From positions 1 through 64,000 of the forward strand of contig CAJTVB010000002.1 in assembly GCA_910579755.1 (NCBI GenBank): a DNA stretch of 64,000 bases. The letters run 5' to 3'. A model generated the notes under the pieces. That model did not search any database, had not been told where the DNA came from, and saw only the letters and a program-made list of their open reading frames with translations. The translations under genes and the position numbers were made by a program. Below are positions 9,084-17,504 of this stretch, in pieces (within the stretch, counting starts at the first letter, position 1; each line of letters begins with the position of its first letter). This DNA is from an uncultured Acetatifactor sp. GTDB taxonomy: Bacteria; Bacillota; Clostridia; Lachnospirales; Lachnospiraceae.

Positions 9084-10487
9084 ATGGAAGTAAGGATCAG
9101 CAGCGTAGAAAGACAAAGCGTGACTCTGGAGTGGGAGCCTGTGGTGGGGGCGGCGATCTATCGGGTATACTGGTCGGACACGGACACGCCTGCCATGCGG
9201 TATAAGCTGATGTATGAGGGAGACGGCTGCACATACACATTGCATAAATCCACACATGTTCCCCAGTACCTTTATGGGGAGGCATGGATGGCGGAAAGGC
9301 TGCTGGAGCGCAGTGAAAAAATAAAGACGAAGGTATTTTATCATCTGGATGAGCAGCTGGAGGCGCTGAACCGGGGACTGATTGCGGTAAAGACCGGAGA
9401 TGGCATTTTTCTGGGCTGGCGTATGCTGAAGCACGAGGTGAGCGGATATTGCGCCACAGGCATGAAAGGAGCGGATTACCGCGTCTATAAAAACGGAAAG
9501 CCGATGGCCCTGATAACGGACAGTACAAATTATCTGGATCCGGAGGGAAGGCCGGAGGATTTCTATCAGGTGGCGGCAGTCAGGGACGGCGCGGAGGAGG
9601 AAGCCTGTGAGGCAGTGAGGGCATGGAACAGCGGGGCAGATTATCTGGAGATTCCCCTGGAGATTCCACAGGGAGGCATGACGCCGGCAGGGGAGAGGTA
9701 TACCTACTCTGCCAATGATATGAGCGTGGGTGACATAGATGGGGACGGGGAGTATGAATACTTTGTGAAATGGGATCCATCCAATTCCCATGATGTGTCG
9801 CACAAGGGCTATACGGGTAACTGCTATATTGACTGCTATAAACTGGACGGGCGGCTTCTTTGGCGTCTGGATATGGGGGCGAACATTCGGGCGGGTGCCC
9901 ATTATACTCAGTTCATGGTCTATGATTTTGACGGAGACGGCAGGGCGGAGATTTCGGTGAAGACTGCCCCGGGTACCAAAATCACCCGCTATGACGAGAG
10001 CGGCCGGGCTGTTTCGGAGCGCTGTATCACCATGCCGGAGGCGGATCGGAGAGCGGGCTATGCGCATACAGATCATTACGCGTGCTCTGCGGAAGAATAT
10101 TATGAATACATAGTGGAGCGCTTTCGATTGCTGCCGGAGGGAACCGCCACCAACAACGGGACCAAGGGAAATCTCTGTCTGATTGCCGATCTGTTCGGAG
10201 ATTTCCGGGAAGAGCTGGTGCTGCGGACAAAGGACAGCCGGGCCATCCGCATTTACACCAACACGGAGCTGACGGGCCACAAGCTGTTCACGCTGATGCA
10301 TGATACGGCTTATCGATGCGGTGTGGCCTGGCAGAACAATTGCTACAATCAGCCCTGTTATCCGGCCTTCTATTATGGGAGCGACATGGACTTTCGGTAT
10401 GTGCTTCCCCAGCTGGAAGGCCAGGAGACCGGAAGGGCAGAAGAAACTTTTGAAGGGCAGAAGGGAGTCCTGAAGGACAGAGGCTGA
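9084..10487 (+). pseudogene. Rhamnogalacturonan lyase (PL11) with internal deletion
   Basis: The family text starts at the ATG at 9084, which has its own ribosome binding site (GGAGGCAGGAG), so the lyase may be translated separately from the esterase stump. A fibronectin-like N-terminal domain is followed by PL11 beta-propeller repeats with calcium-binding-like turns (DIDGDGEYEYFVKWDP, DFDGDGRAEISVKTAPGTK) and the conserved end GTATNNGTKGNLCLIADLFG to the AWQNNCYNQPCYP segment. PL11 enzymes are about 600 residues; this one is 467, and the jump from the segment near 10113 straight to the final blade around 10130 indicates loss of roughly 150 or more central residues in frame. No signal peptide is visible. 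It would cleave the rhamnose-galacturonate backbone of pectin if intact; in this state it is probably inactive. Confidence 0.75.
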
Positions 10488-10605
10488 CAGTGGTGACCAC
10501 GAGGCCGGAGAATATTATAAAACACCATTGGATATTTACATGAATTAACATTTGTAAACACACTGGGTTTCTGATGTATACAGGAATATATTGGAATATA
10601 TGAAG

Positions 10606-10640
10606 AAAAAATATGGCAGGCTTTTGCCATATTTTTTTTT
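10606..10640 (+). terminator. Intrinsic terminator after the PL11 gene
   Basis: AAAAAATATGGCA pairs with TGCCATATTTTTT over 13 bases around a GGCTTT loop, with a run of nine T. It isolates the importer operon from upstream transcription. Confidence 0.85.
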
Positions 10641-10713
10641 GGATAAATGCGACAAAATTTACATTGGAACTTTAGCATAAATTTACAAAATGAATACATA
10701 TGAAAAGTTTATA

Positions 10714-10741
10714 TTGAAATATGTAAAACAAATGATATAAT
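10714..10741 (+). promoter_or_regulatory. Sigma-A promoter of importer locus 1
   Basis: TTGAAA at 10714 and TATAAT at 10736 are separated by 16 bases, and the -10 is extended by TGA. The flanks contain several copies of the hexamer TTTACA or its complement TGTAAA (10535, 10553, 10658, 10682, 10722, 10747), two of them within direct repeats TTGAAAT(AT)GTAAAA that bracket the -10. These may be binding sites for a regulator. Confidence 0.7.
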
Positions 10742-10784
10742 TGAAATGTAAAATGCAGTATACAAATTTGGAGGGTTGCATTGT

Positions 10785-13580
10785 ATGGAAAGGAATCAGA
10801 AAAGTACACTTGTATTATGCGGCTGTGTAACAGCGGCGCTGATTATTCTGTTAGTTCTGTCACTGCTGGCTCCTCACGGTGAGGATATCCCGAGAGGAAA
10901 TGCATTTGTGACTCCGGGAGGAAGAGTACAGGCAGACAGCTCCGGTATTCTTTTACAGGCAGTTGAAACCGAGGAACCTTTACTTTTGGGGCGGGGAACT
11001 GATGCGGCCGAATGGAAATTTACTGTGGAAGAGAGCGGCAGCTACTATCTGAGTGCAGGCTATATGGCACTGGAGGGAAACGGCCAGGAATTGGAGTTTC
11101 ATATTCTGCTGGATGGCAGCAGTGTGGCGGATTCTGCAATTACACTGACCAGAATCTGGACAGACAGCGGTGAATTCCGCCGTACTGCTTCCGGAGATGA
11201 GATACGTCCTACACAAGCGGAGACTTATCTTTGGACGGAAGAGCCCTTCCGCCTGGCAAAGAAGGAGAGAATAAAGCTGTATTTGGAAAAGGGTGAACAT
11301 ACCCTGACCATACAGGGAACCAGTCAGTCCGGCCTGTTTCGATATCTGCGGTTCTATCAGGAAGAGTTCCCCTCTTATGAGGAATATCTCACAGCCCATT
11401 CCGATGGCAGGAAGGTTGAAAAGGATTTTTACATACAGGTGCAGGGGGAAAGCCCTTATATGAAATCTTCTTCCCAATTGTACGCAGTCTATGACCGATC
11501 CAGCCCTTATACAGTTCCGTATCATGCTACTTGCCTTCGGTATAATACCATTGGCGGAGCAAACTGGTCGGACAGCAGGCAGTGGATCGAGTGGCAGATA
11601 GAGGTGCCCGAGGATGGTCTTTACCAGCTGGGCCTTCGGTACAGGCAGGATGAAAACAAAGGACAAAGCAGTCTGCGGCGCCTGGAGATAGACGGACAGG
11701 TTCCTTTTATGGAGGTGAGCGGGCTGACCTTTGACTATGATGTAAGCTGGCAAAATGGATTTCTGGGAAATCAGGATGCTCCATATCTGTTTTATCTGAC
11801 AGCGGGCACCCATAATCTGCGGATGGAAGTAGTCTTAGGAGAAATGGAGCAGATTATCGAACAAATGCAGGAGACTCTGCAGAAGGTGAATTCTCTGTAT
11901 CGGGAGATTATTATGATAACCGGAACGGATCCGGATACCTACAGAGATTACGGTCTGGAAAGCGCCATCCCCGATTTGGAGGTAAAGCTGGCTTCTATTC
12001 TGTCAGAGCTGAATACCTATGTGGATTATCTGGAGGCTCTGTATGGAAAGGGCTGTTATTCTTCCAGAATATTGACCCAGATGACAACACAGATAACTTC
12101 ATTTTGTGAGAAGCCCTATACCATAGCCAGGAGACTCTCCGTGTTCAAAACAAATATTGAAGCGCTGGCGGAGTGGGTATTGGAATTTGAGCAGCAGCCG
12201 ATGCAGATAGATTATCTGTATGCTTCCGGTGTAAGTGCCGATGCTCCCGATGCGGAAGGTAATTTCCTGAGTAAAATCGGACATGGAATCAGAGCCTTTA
12301 CAGGTTCCTTCTCTCATTCCTACAGCGAGGTGTCTTCGGAGGGAGACGCCGGATCAGAAGTGACTCTGACAGTCTGGATGGGAAAAGGCCGCGATCAGGC
12401 GAATGTGATGAAAAGGCTGATCGATTCCTATTTTACTCCCGAGACGGGAATTGCCGTAAATATCAGCCTTGTGGAAGGCGCTTTGGTGAAGGCCACTCTG
12501 GCAGGCCAGGGGCCGGATGTAAATATATTCACTACCAGAGGAGAGGCAATGAACCTGGCATTCAGAGGTGCAGTTGCCGAAGTGGGTTCCATGGAAGGCT
12601 TTGACGAGCTGCAGATGCAGTATGCCGGGAGCGCATTTGTACCATATGAATATAAGGACAGAATTTACGGTATTCCTGAGACGCAGGAATTCTATGTTAT
12701 GTACATCAGGACGGATATTTTTGACGAACTGAACCTTGAGATTCCCAATACCTGGCAGGAGCTGATGGCCTTGCTTCCGGTATTGCAGGCAAACAGTCTG
12801 TCTATCGGCCTTCCGTATGCGGATGGTTATGCAACCATGAACAACGGTATCGGGACCATTAATCTGTTCCCGACACTCCTGGCACAGCATGGGATTGATG
12901 TATACAGGGATTTTGAAGATATGGTGGTTTCTAATTTGATGATACCGGAGGCCTATGATGCGTTTAAGCAATGGATCGACTTCTATGTGCAGTATGACTT
13001 CAGCCTGTATAAGGATGATTTTAATCGATTCAGAACAGGAGAAATGCCGGTGGTAATCTCCACCTATGGATTGTACAACAATCTGAACGAAGCCGCACCG
13101 GAAATTGCCGGGCAGTGGATCATGACAGCAATCCCTGGAACGCCTCAGGGTGCACAGATCAATCGTGCCACAAGCGCCAGCGGAACCTGCAGCATTATTC
13201 TGGAGGACTGCAGGAATAAAGAGGAAGCATGGGAATTTTTGAAATGGTGGAACAGTGCGGAAATTCAGGAGCTGTACTCCAGGGAGATCGAGGCGGAGTT
13301 GAGTACACTGGGACGGCATACACCTGCCAATCTGGAGGCTTTTAGGGGAAGCCTGTGGAAGGATGAGGAAAAGGAAATGCTTCTGGAGCAGTGGGAGAAT
13401 GTTGTGGAGGTACCGGAGATTCCCGGCGGATATTATGTAACCAGAAACGTGGATAATGCCTTCAGGCAGGTTTACTACAACGGCGAAAATGCCAGAGATA
13501 CGCTGAACTATTGGATGAATGCCGTTAATGAAGAGTTGATCCGCAAACAGTCTCAGCTGAAGGTCAGGGAGGGAGACTAA
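10785..13580 (+). CDS. Giant membrane-anchored extracellular solute-binding protein of importer locus 1
   Basis: A 931-residue protein. I chose the ATG at 10785 because GGAGGG ends 9 bases before it; the in-frame TTG at 10776 touches that site. A single hydrophobic helix at residues 12-32 lacks a lipobox cysteine, so the protein is probably anchored by an uncleaved signal. Residues about 40-380 form two beta-rich modules resembling carbohydrate-binding lectin-like domains (each with a SYYLSAGY or LYQLGLRY core), then a helical stretch of about 170 residues, then a family 1 ABC binding domain from about residue 530 (VTLTVWMGKGRDQANVMKRL, PDVNIFTTRGEAMNLAFRGA, GIPETQEFYVMYIRTDIF). Ordinary sugar-binding proteins are about 430 residues. 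It heads an operon of nine or more genes and has a paralogue at 56933. Confidence 0.88.
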   Translation: MERNQKSTLVLCGCVTAALIILLVLSLLAPHGEDIPRGNAFVTPGGRVQADSSGILLQAVETEEPLLLGRGTDAAEWKFTVEESGSYYLSAGYMALEGNGQELEFHILLDGSSVADSAITLTRIWTDSGEFRRTASGDEIRPTQAETYLWTEEPFRLAKKERIKLYLEKGEHTLTIQGTSQSGLFRYLRFYQEEFPSYEEYLTAHSDGRKVEKDFYIQVQGESPYMKSSSQLYAVYDRSSPYTVPYHATCLRYNTIGGANWSDSRQWIEWQIEVPEDGLYQLGLRYRQDENKGQSSLRRLEIDGQVPFMEVSGLTFDYDVSWQNGFLGNQDAPYLFYLTAGTHNLRMEVVLGEMEQIIEQMQETLQKVNSLYREIIMITGTDPDTYRDYGLESAIPDLEVKLASILSELNTYVDYLEALYGKGCYSSRILTQMTTQITSFCEKPYTIARRLSVFKTNIEALAEWVLEFEQQPMQIDYLYASGVSADAPDAEGNFLSKIGHGIRAFTGSFSHSYSEVSSEGDAGSEVTLTVWMGKGRDQANVMKRLIDSYFTPETGIAVNISLVEGALVKATLAGQGPDVNIFTTRGEAMNLAFRGAVAEVGSMEGFDELQMQYAGSAFVPYEYKDRIYGIPETQEFYVMYIRTDIFDELNLEIPNTWQELMALLPVLQANSLSIGLPYADGYATMNNGIGTINLFPTLLAQHGIDVYRDFEDMVVSNLMIPEAYDAFKQWIDFYVQYDFSLYKDDFNRFRTGEMPVVISTYGLYNNLNEAAPEIAGQWIMTAIPGTPQGAQINRATSASGTCSIILEDCRNKEEAWEFLKWWNSAEIQELYSREIEAELSTLGRHTPANLEAFRGSLWKDEEKEMLLEQWENVVEVPEIPGGYYVTRNVDNAFRQVYYNGENARDTLNYWMNAVNEELIRKQSQLKVREGD

Positions 13581-13582
13581 TT

Positions 13583-14500
13583 ATGGAAACAAAAAAGAAG
13601 AGCAAAAACAAGATTTTAACATACTTCAGCACCTACAAAACAAGCTATCTGATGATGTTTCCATATCTTCTGTTTTTTATAGTATTTACGATCCTGCCGG
13701 TGGCGGCATCCGTTGTCCTGAGCTTTACGGATTATGATATGGTTCAGCGGCCTGTGTTTGTGGGCCTGGAAAACTATTTTCAAATATTCCTGAATGATGA
13801 ATATTTCATCGTGGCCCTGAAAAATACATTGATTTTTGCCATCATAATAGGTCCGGCGAGCTACGTTATCTGCTTCCTGATTGCATGGATGATCAATGAA
13901 CTGAAACCGCTGGCAAGAGCGCTGGTAACGGCTTTGTTTTATATTCCTACCATTGTGGGCGCGGCAGGATGGAGCGTATGGCGGTTGATCTTCAGCTCCG
14001 ATCAATATGGATTGATAAACGGTTTCCTGATGAAATGGGGACTGCTCAATGAACCCATTGGCTGGCTCACAGACGAGGCCCGTATTATGCCGGTGCTGAT
14101 CATTGTACAGCTCTGGATGAGCATGGGAATCAGCTTCCTTACCTTTATCGCAGGCTTTCAGAATGTGGATAAGACACTATATGAGGCGGGAATGATGGAT
14201 GGGATAAAAAATCGTTTTCAGGAGCTTTGGTATATTACGATCCCTTCTATGGCGAATCAAATGGTTTTTGCTATTGTAATGCAGATTGTAAACTGCTTTG
14301 CTGTGGGCGAGGTGTCCTCTGTTCTGGCAGGCCTGCCCAGCACCGGATATGCGGGAGAGACAATCGTGACCCACATCATGGATTATGGAAATCTCAGATA
14401 TGAATTTGGTTATGCCTGTGCGATGGGCGTGGTGCTGGTGGTAATGATGCAGTATTCCAAAAAGTTTGCCACATGGCTGATTGGCAGGATGGGGCATTAG
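13583..14500 (+). CDS. CUT1 sugar ABC permease (MalF-like), locus 1 pair A
   Basis: A 305-residue membrane protein with six helices. Its start is 2 bases after the previous stop. The EAA loop reads EAGMMDGIKNRFQELWYITIP, which is nearly the same as in the permease at 59935 (DGIRNRFQEIVYITIP), identifying the two as positional paralogues. It should dimerise with the following permease and receive substrate from the giant binding protein. No ATPase gene is present in the operon. Confidence 0.93.
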   Translation: METKKKSKNKILTYFSTYKTSYLMMFPYLLFFIVFTILPVAASVVLSFTDYDMVQRPVFVGLENYFQIFLNDEYFIVALKNTLIFAIIIGPASYVICFLIAWMINELKPLARALVTALFYIPTIVGAAGWSVWRLIFSSDQYGLINGFLMKWGLLNEPIGWLTDEARIMPVLIIVQLWMSMGISFLTFIAGFQNVDKTLYEAGMMDGIKNRFQELWYITIPSMANQMVFAIVMQIVNCFAVGEVSSVLAGLPSTGYAGETIVTHIMDYGNLRYEFGYACAMGVVLVVMMQYSKKFATWLIGRMGH

Positions 14501-14511
14501 GAGGTGCTGGA

Positions 14512-15408
14512 ATGAGAGAAAAAAAGCAGGCAAAAAGGTTTACGCTGGGAAAAAAGAAAATGGGAATGAATAACAGGCGTTCGAAAATCGGAAACGGCTT
14601 TGTGATTCTGCTGCTGCTTTTGCTGGGGGCATTTATGGCTTTTCCGCTTTACTATACACTGATTCAGTCCCTGAAGCCCTCGGAAGAGCTGTTCCAGTTC
14701 CCGCCCAGGCTCTACGTGCTCAGACCTACGCTGGAGCATTATACGGAGCTGTCTCAGCTGATGTCCAACATGTGGGTGCCTTTTTCAAGATATCTGTTTA
14801 ATACGTTGTTTGTAACCCTGGCGGGTACGATTTTTCATGTGCTGTTTGCGGGAATGGCGGCTTATCCTCTTGCAAAGCATAAATTCCCGGGGAGGGACGC
14901 GCTGTTTGCGGTGATTTTGCTGGGGCTGATGTTTGTGGGACAGGTAACCTTCCTGCCTAGCTTTATCATTATCGCCAAGCTGAATATGCTGAATACATAC
15001 TGGGCGTACATATGTCCCAGCATTGGAGCTTCCCTTGGGCTGTTCCTGATCAAACAATTTATTGAACAGATTCCGGATGCGTTGATAGAAGCGGCCAGAA
15101 TAGACGGAACCAATGAGTGGAGAGTCTATTTCCAGATCGTGATGCCGAACATTAAGCCGGCTATTCTGACAGTGTTTATCTTTCAATTTGTCAATATTTG
15201 GAACGGTCTGTCCAAGGAGCTGGTTTACGAGGAGCAGCTGAAGGTGGTGAAGGTAGCCCTGGAACAGGTCAGCGCATCTAATGCGTATGCCAGAATGGGG
15301 TCCGGTATGGCAGGGTCGGTTCTGCTAATGATTCCGCCGATTGTTGTGTTCATCCTGATGCAGAGAAACGTAGTGGAGACCATGACCTTTGCAGGAATGA
15401 AAGATTAG
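14512..15408 (+). CDS. CUT1 sugar ABC permease (MalG-like), locus 1 pair A
   Basis: A 298-residue permease. The ATG at 14512 follows AGGAGGTG at the correct distance; the ATG at 14473 lies inside the previous gene. After a basic N-terminal tail come six helices, and the EAA loop is EAARIDGTNEWRVYFQIVMP. A short beta-rich stretch and the ending METMTFAGMKD resemble the MSHSGIK ending of its paralogue at 60871. It forms the second half of the first permease pair. Confidence 0.93.
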   Translation: MREKKQAKRFTLGKKKMGMNNRRSKIGNGFVILLLLLLGAFMAFPLYYTLIQSLKPSEELFQFPPRLYVLRPTLEHYTELSQLMSNMWVPFSRYLFNTLFVTLAGTIFHVLFAGMAAYPLAKHKFPGRDALFAVILLGLMFVGQVTFLPSFIIIAKLNMLNTYWAYICPSIGASLGLFLIKQFIEQIPDALIEAARIDGTNEWRVYFQIVMPNIKPAILTVFIFQFVNIWNGLSKELVYEEQLKVVKVALEQVSASNAYARMGSGMAGSVLLMIPPIVVFILMQRNVVETMTFAGMKD

Positions 15409-15417
15409 GAGGCGGAA

Positions 15418-16872
15418 ATGCGCAGAATAAAAAATTTTGGGATAACGCTTTGCTTGGCTGCGGCAATGATGGCAGGTATGGGACTGAAAGTGGAGGCTCA
15501 GTCCAACTTTAACACTTATTCCTACGATGAGTGGGATGAGTCGGTGGCTGCTCCTGCCAGCTATCAGCCTGTAGCTGCCAAAAACGGGTTGGAAATGGGT
15601 GCCGGACCTCTGAACACGCCCCAGGATTTTTTCATGGATGGAGACGGGCACCTGTATGTGGCAGATACCGGAAATAACAGGATTCTGATTTTGGATGACG
15701 AATTGAATCTCCTGGATATTCTGGAGACGGTACATATGAATGGAGAGGAAATACCGCTGACGGATGTGGAGGGAATGTATGTCACAAAGGATCATGTGCT
15801 GTATGCGGCTCAAACAGCATCGGGCAGGATATTGGTCATAGAAAATGGGGAAGTGACGTCGACCATTGAAAAGCCGGTAAGCAATCTGATTTCGGATGAC
15901 TTCGTATTTTCACCCACAAAGATAGGGATTGACGTGTACGGAAGAGCTTATGTTTTGTCCAAGGGCTGTTACAGCGGACTTCTGCAGTTTGATGTGGACG
16001 GAAGCTTTATGGGATTCTTTGGGGCGAATAAGGTGGAGGTTACCGCCCAGGTGGCTTTCAATTATATGTGGAAGAGTATTCTTTCCGATGAACAGAGAGC
16101 GGCCATGACCAGCATACTTCCCATAGAATATTCCAACGTAGACTGCTGTGAGGATGGGTTTGTCTATACCTCCACGGTGGGAACTCAGCTGCCCAAGAGC
16201 CAGATCAAGAAGCTGAATCCTTTGGGAAACAATATTTATTATGCGTTGGGCAATGAGGAATTTAACTTCGGAGACGAAGAATTCACCTATAGCAAGGGAA
16301 GAGCGAATTACCCGTCATTTATTGATGTCAAGACAAATCAGGACGGATTTATATTTGCCATTGACCTGACAAGCGGAAGAGTCTTTGAGAGGGATCAGGA
16401 GGCTAATCTGATAGCGGTATTTGGAGGAACCGGAAGCCAGCTGGGAACCTTTTCCACGCCTGTGGCTGTGGAGACCTATGGGAACAGGGTCTATGTGCTG
16501 GACAGACTGAAAAATAATATTACAATCTTTGAACCTACGGAGTATGGCGCGCTGGTGGAGAAGGCGACCATTTTATACAATGAGGGCCTTTATGAAGAGT
16601 CCTCCCGGCTCTGGAGTCAGGTGCTTGCCAGAAACGCCAATTCCAGGCTTGCCTATAATGGTATAGGAAAAGCGTATACCCAGGGAGAGCAATATACCGA
16701 CGCCCTGGAATATCTTCGCTACAGCGGCGACAGATACAGCTATTCCAGAGCCTTTGGGAAGAACAGGCTGGTGTTGGTCAGAAAATACGGGCCTTACGCG
16801 ATTGCTCTGGTGGTCTGTCTGGTATTTGGAATTTCGGTGAGAAGGCGGATTATAAGGAGGAAGAATAAATGA
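15418..16872 (+). CDS. Secreted, membrane-anchored NHL-repeat protein with TPR-like segment
   Basis: A 484-residue protein with a cleavable signal peptide ending near residue 27 (LKVEA). NHL beta-propeller repeats follow, for example HLYVADTGNNRILILDDELN near residue 78 and RVYVLDRLKNNITIFEPTEY near residue 360. Residues about 380-445 form a TPR-like helical hairpin repeat (ATILYNEGLYEESSRLWSQV, LAYNGIGKAYTQGEQYTDAL). A single membrane helix at about 458-475 ends in a basic tail facing the cytoplasm. The stop overlaps the Yip1 start as ATGA. The propeller would lie outside the membrane beside the binding proteins. I infer an accessory, scaffold or sensing role; it is not a known transporter subunit. 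Confidence 0.85.
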   Translation: MRRIKNFGITLCLAAAMMAGMGLKVEAQSNFNTYSYDEWDESVAAPASYQPVAAKNGLEMGAGPLNTPQDFFMDGDGHLYVADTGNNRILILDDELNLLDILETVHMNGEEIPLTDVEGMYVTKDHVLYAAQTASGRILVIENGEVTSTIEKPVSNLISDDFVFSPTKIGIDVYGRAYVLSKGCYSGLLQFDVDGSFMGFFGANKVEVTAQVAFNYMWKSILSDEQRAAMTSILPIEYSNVDCCEDGFVYTSTVGTQLPKSQIKKLNPLGNNIYYALGNEEFNFGDEEFTYSKGRANYPSFIDVKTNQDGFIFAIDLTSGRVFERDQEANLIAVFGGTGSQLGTFSTPVAVETYGNRVYVLDRLKNNITIFEPTEYGALVEKATILYNEGLYEESSRLWSQVLARNANSRLAYNGIGKAYTQGEQYTDALEYLRYSGDRYSYSRAFGKNRLVLVRKYGPYAIALVVCLVFGISVRRRIIRRKNK

Positions 16873-17492
16873 AAGAGAAAAAAACGGCAACCAATCCTTT
16901 CTATACAATTTTGCATCCGTTTAACTGCTCCTATGATATCCGCTTCAAAGGAAAAGGAAATGTATGGTTTACCATTATTATCTTAACTGTTTTTTTCCTG
17001 ACATCCATATTTCAGCGTCAGAATACGGGCTACATTTTTAATTATAATAAATTAAGCGATTTAAATGTGTTTCTCCAGTTTATTGGTGTGATGCTTCCTT
17101 TTGTTCTTTTTGTAATATCTAATTGGGTGGTTGGTATTTTAATGAACGGAACGGGAAGGTTTCGGGACATTTGGATTTACGGCGCATATTGCTGTATTCC
17201 CTTTATTATGGGGAATATTCTGTCCGTGCTTTTGAGCAATGTATTGGTTCGGGAAGAGCCCTTTGGCGGATATGTGCAGGTGTTTGGAGCGGCATGGAGT
17301 CTGGTTGTTTTGTTTATCGGGCTGATGATCATGCACGAGTATGGCTTTACCCAGAATGTATTCAGTTGTATCTGCACGCTGTTTGTCATGTTTATCCTGC
17401 TGTTTTTAATTATGCTGGTGGGGAATCTGGCAACGGATCTATACGGCTTTGTGATGACGGTAGTGAAAGAAATTACATTCCGAATGAGCTAG
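16869..17492 (+). CDS. Yip1-family membrane protein
   Basis: A 207-residue integral membrane protein with about five hydrophobic helices and the short N-terminal motif PFYTILHPFNCSYDIRFKGKG seen in bacterial Yip1-domain proteins. It overlaps the NHL/TPR gene by four bases, so translation is coupled. The paralogous gene at 61812 carries this domain fused to the NHL/TPR part, which argues that the two proteins form a complex. Function is unknown; within the operon it is likely a membrane partner of the importer. Confidence 0.8.
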   Translation: MKEKKTATNPFYTILHPFNCSYDIRFKGKGNVWFTIIILTVFFLTSIFQRQNTGYIFNYNKLSDLNVFLQFIGVMLPFVLFVISNWVVGILMNGTGRFRDIWIYGAYCCIPFIMGNILSVLLSNVLVREEPFGGYVQVFGAAWSLVVLFIGLMIMHEYGFTQNVFSCICTLFVMFILLFLIMLVGNLATDLYGFVMTVVKEITFRMS

Positions 17493-17504
17493 GGGGTGAC
17501 GGGC

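Noticed and set aside
9024..10301. A 425-codon minus-strand frame
   Set aside because: Antisense of the PL11 gene; no motif and no plausible start.
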